In this document: positions 17,619-25,685 of the stretch, one piece after another
How the letters are laid out: each line of letters starts with the position of its first letter
How positions within the stretch are numbered: the first letter of the stretch is position 1
DNA from: Peptococcaceae bacterium
GTDB taxonomy: Bacteria > Bacillota > Desulfotomaculia > Desulfotomaculales > Pelotomaculaceae
NCBI GenBank assembly: GCA_012518875.1
Contig: JAAYRI010000112.1
Location: 1 to 39,284, forward strand
Direction: 5' to 3'
Length of the DNA: 39,284 bases
Translations under genes and position numbers: made by a program
Notes under the pieces: generated by a model
What the model saw: only the letters and a program-made list of their open reading frames with translations
Told to the model about the DNA's origin: nothing
Database searches by the model: none

Positions 17619-18500
17619 CTACTGCACCTCCTTCTTCTTCAGCAGCGGGTAGCCCAGCGCCTCACGCTGCTCTACATAGGCCTGGGCACAAAGCCGGGCC
17701 ATATGCCTGACCCGGGCGATGAAACCGGTTCGCTCAGTAACACTGATAGCACCCCGGGCGTCCAGCAGGTTAAAGGTATGGGAGCATTTGAGCACATAAT
17801 CATAGGCTGGTAGGACAAAACCTTTGCTGATTACAGCTTGTGCTTCTTTTTCATACAAATCAAAAAGTTTGAACAGCATAGTGGTGTCTGCTAATTCAAA
17901 ATTATAATGAGAATGCTCTACCTCACCCTTGTGGTGAACATCTCCGTAGGTGATATCATTCACCCAGGTGATATCATAAACACTGTCTACTCCTTGTATA
18001 TACATAGCTATTCTTTCCAGACCATAGGTTATCTCTGCACATACAGGGCGGCAATCAATACCACCGCATTGTTGAAAATAGGTAAACTGGGTTATTTCCA
18101 TGCCATCCAGCCAGACCTCCCAGCCCAATCCCCAGGCACCAAGGGTGGGGGATTCCCAGTTATCCTCAACAAAACGGATATCATGTTCATCCGGGTCAAT
18201 GCCAATGGCCTTGAGGCTGTCCAGGTAAATCTGTATTACATCATCAGGTGAAGGTTTTAAAATCACCTGATATTGATAGTAGTGTTGCAACCTGTTGGGA
18301 TTTTCCCCATAACGCCCGTCTGTTGGGCGGCGTGAGGGTTCTACATAGCCTACCCGCCAGGGCTCAGGGCCCAGTGCCCTTAAAAAGGTGGCCGGATTCA
18401 TGGTGCCGGCGCCTTTTTCCAGATCATAGGGCTGCTGGATAATGCAGTTTTGTTGGGACCAAAAACTGTTCAAGGTCAGGATAAGTTCCTGAAAATTCAT
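17619..18500 (-). CDS. glyQ: Glycyl-tRNA synthetase alpha subunit
   Basis: The catalytic class II alpha subunit, 293 residues, charging tRNA-Gly. Conserved features include [14 protein letters not shown], the ATP/motif-2 region [20 protein letters not shown], and [20 protein letters not shown]. The motif-3 Arg is in [13 protein letters not shown] 18500 is preceded by GGAGG 6 bases upstream. It is the first gene behind the T-box leader and is followed after one base by glyS, the standard glyQS operon. Confidence 0.98.
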   Translation of the reverse strand: MNFQELILTLNSFWSQQNCIIQQPYDLEKGAGTMNPATFLRALGPEPWRVGYVEPSRRPTDGRYGENPNRLQHYYQYQVILKPSPDDVIQIYLDSLKAIGIDPDEHDIRFVEDNWESPTLGAWGLGWEVWLDGMEITQFTYFQQCGGIDCRPVCAEITYGLERIAMYIQGVDSVYDITWVNDITYGDVHHKGEVEHSHYNFELADTTMLFKLFDLYEKEAQAVISKGFVLPAYDYVLKCSHTFNLLDARGAISVTERTGFIARVRHMARLCAQAYVEQREALGYPLLKKKEVQ

Positions 18501-18623
18501 ATTCTTCCTCCTTATAACAGACTCTTTCTTTTACGTTTGGCAAACCAATTCCTGCAGGGCACTACCTCTAATACCCGGACGGGGAGGGAGAAAGGTAGCT
18601 TATTCCACATTGTCCTCAGAATT

Positions 18624-18669
18624 AAAAAACTCCCCTGCCCTGGTATTGTTACCAGGGACGGGAGTTTTT
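18624..18669 (-). terminator. T-box attenuator terminator
   Basis: On the minus strand AAAAACTCCCGTCCCTGG pairs with CCAGGGCAGGGGAGTTTTTT around AACAATA-type loop bases, ending in a T-tract. It is the regulated terminator of the glyQS T-box. Confidence 0.9.
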
Positions 18670-18966
18670 CCCGCGGTTCCACCCTGCTTGGCTTCTTCCT
18701 CTACCATCATAAAAATACCCGGCAGAGGGGAAAAAGCCCACTTTGATTATGCGCAAGTTTTACCGACCAAATGGCTCCTCTGTCCTGTCGTTAGACGGTG
18801 TAATTTCCCCAGGCATGTTAGTTCTGTGTTTCCCTGGCCAATTTTGGTTTTCCTCTTGCAGCTCGGAGGCGCCTTCCGCCGGCATTGTTTACCCTTTTTC
18901 ACCATCCCGGGCTCTCTAAAAACAATTCTCCGACGAACCTTTCCTTCTTCATCGCTTTTCATTTTT
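18624..18966 (-). promoter_or_regulatory. Glycyl T-box riboswitch in the glyQS leader
   Basis: The T-box consensus AGGGTGGAACCGCGG is found at 18685-18671, directly ahead of a terminator stem, so antiterminator and terminator overlap as in known T-boxes. Stem I is seen upstream, with AGAGAGC (about 18916) and a specifier region GAAGGCGCC whose GGC (18873-18871) fits a glycine codon. Uncharged tRNA-Gly would bind the specifier and the T-box bulge and favour read-through into glyQS. The left limit is set by the predicted transcription start. Confidence 0.93.
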
Positions 18967-18972
18967 TTTACT

Positions 18973-19001
18973 AATTTATCAAATTGGTAGTGCAATGTCA
19001 A
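18973..19001 (-). promoter_or_regulatory. Sigma-A promoter of glyQS
   Basis: TTGACA (19001-18996), a 17-base spacer and TAAATT (18978-18973) place the transcript start near 18966, just before the T-box stem I. It lies 18 bases after the stop codon of the upstream DUF4342 gene. Confidence 0.8.
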
Positions 19002-19018
19002 TGCCCAGGCTCCTGCTG

Positions 19019-19453
19019 CTAGGTATCTTGTTTGGTTCCAGAGGAACTATCATCATTATCCTCTGTATCATTCTGCCGTTCAATTTCCAGTGTGTATTTT
19101 TGGGTCATGGCTGCAGCGGTACCCAGGGCACCGATAAGGGCAATTTCACTGCTGGCGAGCACCCCCAGAAGCCCCAATGCTCCCAGGGAAGCAGGCACCC
19201 GCAAGACCGTTTTGTCACCCTTTTTCACCTTAATCCGATAACCCTGCCCTTTATGTAATAGTTCTTTCAACTGACCCCATATTTCCTGGCCCCTGTCCTG
19301 GAACCTTTCCTCGGCATCAGCTTTTTCACCTTCCAGGTTTATCAGGGCCTCTACCACGTCACCCCCTGCTGCATCGAGGGCTGCCTTCGCTTCCTTATAG
19401 CTAATATCCAGCCTGCCGCGCAGAATGTCTATTTTATCCAATTCATTATGCAT
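19019..19453 (-). CDS. DUF4342 domain protein with N-terminal UBA/TS-N-like helix bundle
   Basis: A 144-residue protein of unknown function. Residues about 2-40 (IDILRGRLDISYKEAKAALD ... VVEALINLE) look like a UBA/TS-N domain as in elongation factor Ts. Then comes a DUF4342 segment starting RIKVKKGDKTVLRVPASLG with a hydrophobic stretch (about 88-118) that could be a membrane segment. The tail is acidic and Ser-rich. ATG 19453 is chosen because GAGGAG lies 7 bases upstream; an ATG two codons earlier has only one base spacing. It sits between recO and the glyQS promoter. DUF4342 proteins are widespread in clostridia but their role is not known. Confidence 0.85.
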   Translation of the reverse strand: MHNELDKIDILRGRLDISYKEAKAALDAAGGDVVEALINLEGEKADAEERFQDRGQEIWGQLKELLHKGQGYRIKVKKGDKTVLRVPASLGALGLLGVLASSEIALIGALGTAAAMTQKYTLEIERQNDTEDNDDSSSGTKQDT

Positions 19454-19514
19454 ATACATTCTCCTCTCTTGGTACTATTTACTCCCGGCAAGCTGGTTTT
19501 TATACATTAGGGCT

Positions 19515-20261
19515 TTAAATATCTTCTATAAACTCATCTATGAAGGAAGCCGATTTCAGATCCCGTTCCAGGTAATATTTCAGGTACTTGGATAACAAGG
19601 TTCTAATCTGCCTCTTAAAGGAAGGACTAACTTTTAGCTGGTGCAATCTTTCCTGGGGGAGGTTTAAAAGCGCCTTTAAAGTTCCCACAACCCCCCTATT
19701 AATAGGAGAGGCTTGCTGATCCCCCAGGCTGCACGCCTTACACAAAATGCCACCACCACAGGCACTAAAAAAAAGCTCGCTGGCCAAGTCTTGTCCACAA
19801 CCGGCACAGATATCCAGCACCGGACGATAGCCCACCAGGCTGACAGCCTTGATTTCAAAGGAACGGGTTAATATTTCAGCTTCACCAGCTTCCAGCAACC
19901 TCATTGTTTCCAAGATCAGTTGAAAAAGGGGCCTATTTCTTTCCCCCTCCAGCGTCAGAGCCAGGGTCAATTCGGCCAGATAGCTGGCATAGCTGATCAT
20001 TGCCAGGCTTTGCCTTAGAAAAGGAAACATGGCAATGCCTTCACACTGGCTAACAGAGTCAAGTTCCCGGCCACGGCGGATTAAAAATCTGCTATAGGTA
20101 AACGGCTGCACAAACCCTCTTTTCCTGCTGGAGGGTTTGCTCACCCCGTGGGCGATCACTTTTATTCGGCCCAACTGCCGGGAAAAAAGCAACAGCAGTT
20201 TATCCCCTTTGCCGCATTCTATAGACCGCAATACAATGGCATCAACCTGATATAGCTTCAT
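19515..20261 (-). CDS. recO: DNA repair protein RecO
   Basis: Recombination mediator that loads RecA together with RecR, 248 residues. An N-terminal OB fold (DAIVLRSIECGKGDKLLLLFSRQLGRIKVIAHGVSK region) is followed by a helical domain and a zinc-binding site with CAGCGQ and GGILCKAC. ATG 20261 lies 16 bases after the era stop; the era-recO pair is conserved in Firmicutes. Confidence 0.95.
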   Translation of the reverse strand: MKLYQVDAIVLRSIECGKGDKLLLLFSRQLGRIKVIAHGVSKPSSRKRGFVQPFTYSRFLIRRGRELDSVSQCEGIAMFPFLRQSLAMISYASYLAELTLALTLEGERNRPLFQLILETMRLLEAGEAEILTRSFEIKAVSLVGYRPVLDICAGCGQDLASELFFSACGGGILCKACSLGDQQASPINRGVVGTLKALLNLPQERLHQLKVSPSFKRQIRTLLSKYLKYYLERDLKSASFIDEFIEDI

Positions 20262-20277
20262 TACTATGGCTATGTTG

Positions 20278-21183
20278 TCACTCCTTACTCCTATAGCCTA
20301 AACTCCACAGTTGTTCTTCTTTGTTACGCCAGCCCGGTTTAACCTTAACCCAAAGGCTGAGATAAATTTTGGAACCCAGCAGGCTTTCTATCTCCTGGCG
20401 GGCCATTTCACCTATTTTTTTTAGCATCCGACCACCTTTGCCAATGAGAATGCCTTTTTGTGATTCCCTTTCTGTGTAAATTACCGCCCGGACAGCCACT
20501 ATTTCGTTAGGACGCTCTTCTAACCCTTCAATTATTACTGCCACCGAATGGGGAATTTCCTGGCTTGTTAGCTGCAACACCTTTTCCCGCACCAGCTCGG
20601 CCATAATGAAGGTCTCCGGCCTATCGGTAACAACATCATCAGGATAATATTTGGGCCCAGGGGGCAGATAGTTTTCCACTGTTCCCAACAAGCTGGACAA
20701 GTTTTCCCCGGTCAGGGCAGAAACCGGTATAATTTCGGAAAAATTGTAGAGCTTGCTGTATTGCTCCATCAGGGGCAAAAGCTCCTCCCGTTTCACCAAA
20801 TCAATTTTGTTAATAATCAGCAAGATTGGTGTTTTCAGTCCCTGAAACCTATTCATAATAAATTTGTCGCCCGGCCCAGGCGGTTGCCCAGCCTCTACCA
20901 GGAACAAAATGGCATCAACATCATGAAGGGTGCGCAGGGCCACCTGCACCAACTGTTCCCCCAGCCTGTGCTTGGGTTTATGAATACCAGGTGTATCCAA
21001 AAAAATAACCTGAGAATTTTCCCGGTTAAAAACAAATAGAATCCTATTCCTGGTAGTTTGGGGCTTATCGGACATGATTGCTACTTTTCTACCTGCAATT
21101 TTATTTAACAGGCTGGACTTGCCCACGTTGGTCCTGCCGATGAGGGTTATGAAACCAGATTTAAAACCATCTTTTTTTGACAA
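20278..21183 (-). CDS. era: GTPase Era
   Basis: Ribosome-assembly GTPase acting on the 30S subunit and 16S 3' end. G1 GRTNVGKSS, G2 KPQTTRNRI, G3 DTPGIHKPKH and G4 NKID are all intact, followed by the C-terminal KH domain (IGKGGRMLKKIGEMARQEIE). TTG 21183 is taken as start: AAGGTGG lies about 6 bases upstream and the product is 301 residues, the length of B. subtilis Era. A frame reading further upstream would only translate repeat-flanking sequence. It is followed by recO. Confidence 0.97.
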   Translation of the reverse strand: MSKKDGFKSGFITLIGRTNVGKSSLLNKIAGRKVAIMSDKPQTTRNRILFVFNRENSQVIFLDTPGIHKPKHRLGEQLVQVALRTLHDVDAILFLVEAGQPPGPGDKFIMNRFQGLKTPILLIINKIDLVKREELLPLMEQYSKLYNFSEIIPVSALTGENLSSLLGTVENYLPPGPKYYPDDVVTDRPETFIMAELVREKVLQLTSQEIPHSVAVIIEGLEERPNEIVAVRAVIYTERESQKGILIGKGGRMLKKIGEMARQEIESLLGSKIYLSLWVKVKPGWRNKEEQLWSLGYRSKE

Positions 21184-21239
21184 ACCAGACCACCTTTTTC
21201 CTTTGTAGTTGGCGGGCACCAAGCCAGTTGACAGCATAG

Positions 21240-21510
21240 CGGATAAACAAGATACTCAGACAGAGGAATGGGGACACATCTCTGTTTGGGGATTAGCTTT
21301 GACGCCTAGTTATGTCCCCAAATTATGCAACCAGTGATAGAATCGGCAGAACTGACAAAAGCAGCCGACATCTCGCCCTCATTCAAAGAGCGAGTGAGCC
21401 CGAGGAAAAGCGAGGGCACTGTTTGAGGCGCACAGCGCCGAGTTGGGCCCGAGCCTGTGGGTTAAATTTTGGATTTTTCACACGGCCTGCTGTCCCCGTG
21501 TCCCACCCCT
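21240..21510 (+). repeat. Mosaic intergenic repeat island B (between cdd and era)
   Basis: It fills most of the 350-base gap between the cdd stop (21534) and the era start (21183). On the plus strand it holds module 1 (21258-21295), a linker with TATGTCCCC, module 2 (21332-21455) and an end block TGTCCCCGTGTCCCA (about 21491-21507) that recurs at the end of island C. The GGGGACACA near its left end and TGTCCCC near its right end form an imperfect inverted pair. Confidence 0.75.
21332..21455 (+). repeat. Repeat module 2, copy B
   Basis: It matches copy C (21977-22100) over its whole length with few changes. It has a CTCATTC/GAGTGAG hairpin (7 bp, about 21381-21401) and the perfect hairpin GGCGC-ACA-GCGCC (21427-21439). 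Confidence 0.8.
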
Positions 21511-21533
21511 CATCTTATCCCTCTAGCCCTGCG

Positions 21534-21926
21534 TCAAATCTCCAGTTTAAAAGCGTCCGGCAGCAGTTCAGCCAGAGACTTGACCACATATTCCCCATTT
21601 TTGTTAGCCATATAAACCTCAATATTAAGGCTAAATTCCGCCAGCACCTGGCGGCAGGCACCACAGGGTGAAATGAACTTATCTGTACCTGTTGTCAATG
21701 CAATAGCAGTAAAGTCACGCTCATTATTGGCCACAGCCTTGAACAAAGCCACTCTTTCAGCACAACAGGTGAGACCATAAGAGGCATTTTCAATATTGCA
21801 GCCAGTATAACAACGGTGCCCCTTGGTCATGATCGCAGCACCTACCCTAAAATTGGAGTAGGGCGCGTAAGCATTTTCCCGAGCCTCAGCAGCAGCCTTG
21901 ATTAATTCTTCAACAGAAAAGCTCAC
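21534..21926 (-). CDS. cdd: Cytidine deaminase
   Basis: Zinc-dependent deaminase converting (deoxy)cytidine to (deoxy)uridine, 130 residues, close to the 136 of B. subtilis Cdd. The substrate block NFRVGAAI and the catalytic CNIENASYGLTCCAERVALF (Cys-Ala-Glu) are present, as is the second zinc motif PCGACRQVLAEF. GTG 21926 is the start because GGAGGTG lies 8 bases upstream; a longer frame reaching 22121 would translate repeat module 2 and is not credible. It keeps the conserved dgkA-cdd-era order but is flanked on both sides by repeat islands. Confidence 0.95.
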   Translation of the reverse strand: MSFSVEELIKAAAEARENAYAPYSNFRVGAAIMTKGHRCYTGCNIENASYGLTCCAERVALFKAVANNERDFTAIALTTGTDKFISPCGACRQVLAEFSLNIEVYMANKNGEYVVKSLAELLPDAFKLEI

Positions 21927-21956
21927 AACAATCACACCTCCAAGGGGAGTGGAAAA

Positions 21957-22290
21957 ACACTGGCCAATCCCCCAACCAATGATAGAATCAGCAGGACTGA
22001 CAAAAGCAGCCAACATCTCGCCCTCATTTAAAGAGCGAGTGAACCCAAGGACAAACGAGGGCTGTTTGAGGCGCACAGCGCCGAGTCGGGCCCGAGCCCG
22101 CAGGTGAATGAGCTCCCTCAATTATAAGGGGCACGCGGAGCTGCATTGTCATTCCTGCGGTTAAGCAAGGCACCCTAACAGAGGAGCGGGGACACACCTT
22201 TATTTGGGGCCGGGCTTAATGGTGGTTAGTGGTTGTTGGCCAGGGAATATCCCCAAAACGGGGACAAGGTACCTGACCCCGTGTCCCAGG
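21957..22290 (+). repeat. Mosaic intergenic repeat island C (between dgkA and cdd)
   Basis: It fills the gap between cdd and the dgkA/PAP2 stop codon. On the plus strand it holds module 2 (21977-22100), module 4 (22106-22165), module 1 (22178-22210), module 3 (22211-22254) and the end block CCCCGTGTCCCA (about 22278-22289), which touches the dgkA stop codon. Module order differs from islands A and B. Confidence 0.75.
21977..22100 (+). repeat. Repeat module 2, copy C
   Basis: This is the second plus-strand copy, with the same GGCGC-ACA-GCGCC hairpin (22070-22082) and the same GGGCCCGAGCC end as copy B. Confidence 0.8.
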
Positions 22291-22992
22291 TCACCAGCCG
22301 GCTAAACGAAACACCACCATAGTAGAAAGTATACCCAGCAGCATACCGGCGGCAACCTCCAATAGTGTATGGACCCCCGCCTCCAGCCGGCTGTGGGCAA
22401 CCAGCAAGGCGATCATCAGGGCCACAATAGCCACCAAAAGATTGCCTGTGAGCAGAGTAATGGCAGTCACCCCGGCAAAGGCAACAGCGGTATGCCCACT
22501 GGGGAAACCACCCCTAATATAGGTACTTTTGCTGGTGAAGGCCTTCCCAATCCCCACCGCCAAAACAACAATAATCAAAGCCGCCAAGGTTACATTGAGC
22601 GGTGTTTCTCTTATTCGCGGCACCAGGGAAAGTGAATGACCCTCCAGCTTGGGCAGAATTATTACATAGGCCACTACCAGGGAATTCATTGCCGTCAACA
22701 ACACCGCCCCGGCAGCCACGTTTTTTGCTATTCGGGCCAGGGGATGAAACTCCTGTGTATAAAGATCAACCACTGCTTCTACTGCAGTGTTAAACAGCTC
22801 AGCCATTACTACCAGGGTAATGGCAAAAAATATAATTAAAAATTCCCGGGAACTAATACGCAGATAAATCGACAGGGCTAAAACCAGCAGAGCGGCGATC
22901 ATGTGAACTTTCATGTTGCGCTGTGATTTAATGGCGTAGACGATACCGGCCACAGCATAATTAAAACTATTCAGCACCTTGCGCAGGCTCAT
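22291..22992 (-). CDS. dgkA: Diacylglycerol/undecaprenol kinase fused to a PAP2-type phosphatase
   Basis: A 233-residue membrane protein. The N-terminal half (1-115) is a DgkA-type integral kinase with the signature AELFNTAVEAVVDL (about 64-77); Gram-positive DgkA enzymes mostly phosphorylate undecaprenol. The C-terminal half (about 128-233) is a PAP2 lipid-phosphatase domain with GGFPSGH (PSGH 164-167) and SRLEAGVHTLLE (201-212), where the usual final Asp of SRx5Hx3D is Glu. The first PAP2 motif (Kx6RP) is reduced to KSTYIRGG. Six or seven hydrophobic segments are visible. ATG 22992 is preferred; a TTG three codons upstream is an alternative. It lies in the ybeY-dgkA-cdd-era order of Firmicutes. 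The fusion itself is known in clostridia. Confidence 0.92.
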   Translation of the reverse strand: MSLRKVLNSFNYAVAGIVYAIKSQRNMKVHMIAALLVLALSIYLRISSREFLIIFFAITLVVMAELFNTAVEAVVDLYTQEFHPLARIAKNVAAGAVLLTAMNSLVVAYVIILPKLEGHSLSLVPRIRETPLNVTLAALIIVVLAVGIGKAFTSKSTYIRGGFPSGHTAVAFAGVTAITLLTGNLLVAIVALMIALLVAHSRLEAGVHTLLEVAAGMLLGILSTMVVFRLAGW

Positions 22993-23056
22993 TTGTTCCA
23001 AAACCCTTTCTTAGCTAACCTATAGTGATCTATTAATTTGATAGTGCTTACTAGTC

Positions 23057-23512
23057 CTAGGGGAAACTCAGTCTACTGACAATCATTTCTTCCTTACTGC
23101 GCATTATTTCCCGCTCATTTTCCTCCCGGTGATCATAGCCAAGCAGGTGCAAGACCCCATGTATGGTGAGATAGGCCGCCTCGCGCAAAAAGCTGTGGCC
23201 CAGTTCCACAGCCTGTCGCTCTGCTGTCTCCAACGAAATGACCACATCACCGAGGATAACCGTATCCTCCCCACAGGCCACAGGTTCTCCCTCCATCATG
23301 GCAAAAGAGAGGACATCAGTTGGGCTGTCCAGGCCCCGGTACTGATGATTTAGGCCTTGCATATAGTCATCATCCACAAAAACCAGGCTTACCTCAGCAT
23401 TATCACCATATCCGGCAGTTTCTAACACCTTGCGAACGGTATCGACCAAAAATCCGGCTGTAAAATCTTCAACAGCTATTTTTTCCTGAAAGTTGCTTAC
23501 GAGAACCGCCAT
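23057..23512 (-). CDS. ybeY: Endoribonuclease YbeY
   Basis: Zinc-dependent RNase for 16S rRNA 3' maturation and ribosome quality control, 151 residues. The metal site HGVLHLLGYDH (Hx3Hx5H) is intact, as is the earlier block GLDSPTDVLSF. ATG 23512 has GGAG 8 bases upstream and lies inside the end of pgpH (44-base overlap), so the two are translationally coupled. It sits directly upstream of dgkA, and functionally alongside era, with which YbeY interacts in other bacteria. Confidence 0.96.
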   Translation of the reverse strand: MAVLVSNFQEKIAVEDFTAGFLVDTVRKVLETAGYGDNAEVSLVFVDDDYMQGLNHQYRGLDSPTDVLSFAMMEGEPVACGEDTVILGDVVISLETAERQAVELGHSFLREAAYLTIHGVLHLLGYDHREENEREIMRSKEEMIVSRLSFP

Positions 23513-25649
23513 TTACCTTTCTCCTCTCTATTTCCTTGTTCGCCTCCGGGTATTCAATCCTGCTATGAAAGACTCCCGTTAGAACCCGGAGAAAGGAGTT
23601 AGCTATAACATCCAGGTCCTTAAAGGTCAGATCGCATTCTTCTAGCTGACCGTCATTGAGCTTGTCCTTAATTATTGTACGCACCAATCCTTCAACCCGC
23701 CCCTGTGTTGGACTTTGCAATGAACGTACTGCCGCCTCTACCGCGTCCGCCAGCATCACTATGGCTGCGGCCCTGCTTCTCGGCTTGGGCCCTTCGTACC
23801 TAAATTCTTCCTCAGTAACAGTCCCCGGCCTGTCACTTTCCAGGGCCTTATGGTAAAAGTATGATACCAGACTGGTACCATGATGCTGTTCAATTATATC
23901 TATTATACCCTGGGGCAGCTTGTGTTCCTTGGCCATTTCCACCCCATCCTTCACATGGGAAGTAAGGATTAGCGTACTCAGTGAGGGAGTTAATTTATCA
24001 TGGGGGTTCTCAGCCCCCATCTGATTTTCAATAAAGAAGTATGGTCTTTTGATTTTGCCGATGTCATGATAATAGGCCCCCGCCCGTACCAGCAGGGAAT
24101 CATCTCCCAGGGAGTCTGCAGCCGCTTCAGCCAGGTTACCCACAATAATACTGTGGTGGTAGGTTCCCGGGGCTTCTGTAAGCAGTTTTTTCAGTAGAAT
24201 ATTGTTGGGGTTTGATATCTCCAGGAGCCGCACCGGGGAAGTAATGCGAAATGTGTTTTCCAGGAACGGCAGCAGTCCATTGGTCAAAATGGAAGATAAA
24301 ATACCGTTGATTAGCCCCAGAGCCAGACTGGATGAAATGAGCAAGGCCAAAGGGCTACCGTTTACCAGGCCCATGATAAATATAGCCACCACATTGGCCC
24401 CACTGGTAACAATCCCGGCCCGCATCAGGTCGCTCCGCTGGCTTAGTTTGGAAATACTATAAACACCTGTGATACCGCCGATAAATCCTACTACACCAAA
24501 ACGCAGTTGATTACCGGTCATTACACCCAGCATCAAGCTTAATATGGCCACCACCAACATGGCCAGCCTGGAATCGAGGAGCAGAGCAATGATCATCCCA
24601 GCTGCAGCAATGGGCACCATGTAGCCGAACTGAGCACTAAATTCAGGCCATTGAGTAACGTTAATGGCAATGATGGCCTTCCCTACCCCCATTACCACCA
24701 GTATAACCATTCCCAGTAGATACAGATGGCCGGCATGTTTATAAATGTCCCTGTTTTGTTGGTAGAGAAAAACCAGGGTAGAGGTCATCAACATACCTAC
24801 CAGAAGAAAAATGCCCAGTATAGATGTCACCTGAGGCTTTTCTCTGATCAAACCCAGGGCCTGCAGCTTGACCAGATGCTCTTCGGTGACTATTTCCGCT
24901 TCACCAATTAGCTTTTCCCCTTCCTTGACGGAGATCATCGCCGGCGGCACAGCAGCCATTGCCTCTTCCTGTTTTTTCTTGGTCATTTCATAATTAATAA
25001 ATGTATTAGGACGCAAAAACCGTCCTACTGCCCCATTGGAGAAACGATCATAGGGTTTGGCCGGGCTCAAGGCGCTAATCTGGTTATACAAAGCGTTTTT
25101 CGCCTCTTCCAGATTGTCTTGAGTCACACCGTCCCCAGCCAGCATAACCCCTCCCACCAAATTGTTTAGGGAGTTTTCTACTGCTTCCGTATCATGGGGT
25201 TGACGCCGGGCCAGTTCGCTAATATCCTCATCCGGCATGACAAAAGGCAACACCGACTTCAGTTCGGAAATTTTAGCTTCCGTATCCATGCCGACATCCC
25301 CCTGGATCTCACTAACCTTGCTACAGAGATCTGAAATATCTGTTTGTACGGCCACAATCACCTGGGGATCCTTGGCATATATTTTTTCAGCCTTTTCTGC
25401 GGCTATACGCCGCATTTCCGTAGTTTTTTCCTCATATTCAAAAACAAGATCTTTTTGCGCTTTGTATGTTTTTGGAGAAACCTGGCCAACCACCAGGTCG
25501 ACTCGCTCGGGCACAAAATCAAAAGCCATGATCAGGGTAAATAGCAACAAAAATAAAACCGCCGCACTGCCCCGCCGCACTTTGCGCTGTTTGATCAGAA
25601 AGGACAGGACGGCTGTTAGTTTATCTTTTAGCCGGCTAAAAACCCGCAT
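23469..25649 (-). CDS. pgpH: Membrane HD-domain c-di-AMP phosphodiesterase, PgpH/YqfF family
   Basis: A 726-residue 7TMR-HDED protein that degrades cyclic di-AMP to pApA in its family. After a cytoplasmic basic start comes TM1 (about 28-45), a large extracytoplasmic domain (about 50-270) and a block of about seven TM segments (275-480). The cytoplasmic HD domain has ligands in YHHSIIVGNL, YYHDIGK, TSHVKDG, EQHHGT and MLADAVEAA. ATG 25649 has GGGGTG 7 bases upstream. It follows phoH after 36 bases and overlaps ybeY, as in Bacillus (phoH-yqfF-yqfG). The extracellular domain should sense an unknown signal controlling c-di-AMP level. Confidence 0.95.
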   Translation of the reverse strand: MRVFSRLKDKLTAVLSFLIKQRKVRRGSAAVLFLLLFTLIMAFDFVPERVDLVVGQVSPKTYKAQKDLVFEYEEKTTEMRRIAAEKAEKIYAKDPQVIVAVQTDISDLCSKVSEIQGDVGMDTEAKISELKSVLPFVMPDEDISELARRQPHDTEAVENSLNNLVGGVMLAGDGVTQDNLEEAKNALYNQISALSPAKPYDRFSNGAVGRFLRPNTFINYEMTKKKQEEAMAAVPPAMISVKEGEKLIGEAEIVTEEHLVKLQALGLIREKPQVTSILGIFLLVGMLMTSTLVFLYQQNRDIYKHAGHLYLLGMVILVVMGVGKAIIAINVTQWPEFSAQFGYMVPIAAAGMIIALLLDSRLAMLVVAILSLMLGVMTGNQLRFGVVGFIGGITGVYSISKLSQRSDLMRAGIVTSGANVVAIFIMGLVNGSPLALLISSSLALGLINGILSSILTNGLLPFLENTFRITSPVRLLEISNPNNILLKKLLTEAPGTYHHSIIVGNLAEAAADSLGDDSLLVRAGAYYHDIGKIKRPYFFIENQMGAENPHDKLTPSLSTLILTSHVKDGVEMAKEHKLPQGIIDIIEQHHGTSLVSYFYHKALESDRPGTVTEEEFRYEGPKPRSRAAAIVMLADAVEAAVRSLQSPTQGRVEGLVRTIIKDKLNDGQLEECDLTFKDLDVIANSFLRVLTGVFHSRIEYPEANKEIERRKVNGGSRKQLSGKNSC

Positions 25650-25685
25650 GGTTTCACACCCCTAACATCATCGCCCGTATAAAAG

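Noticed and set aside
18747-19001. An 84-codon minus-strand reading frame upstream of glyQ
   Set aside because: It coincides with stem I and the specifier region of the glycyl T-box and starts inside the promoter; no protein features.
21184-21237. An 18-residue N-terminal extension of Era
   Set aside because: The TTG at 21183 has a proper ribosome binding site and gives the normal 301-residue protein.
21927-22121. A 65-residue N-terminal extension of cytidine deaminase
   Set aside because: It would translate repeat module 2; the GGAGGTG site and family length support GTG 21926.
14862-22290. CRISPR array or intact insertion sequence in the repeat islands
   Set aside because: Modules are not regularly spaced, have no unique spacers, and no cas or transposase gene is present.
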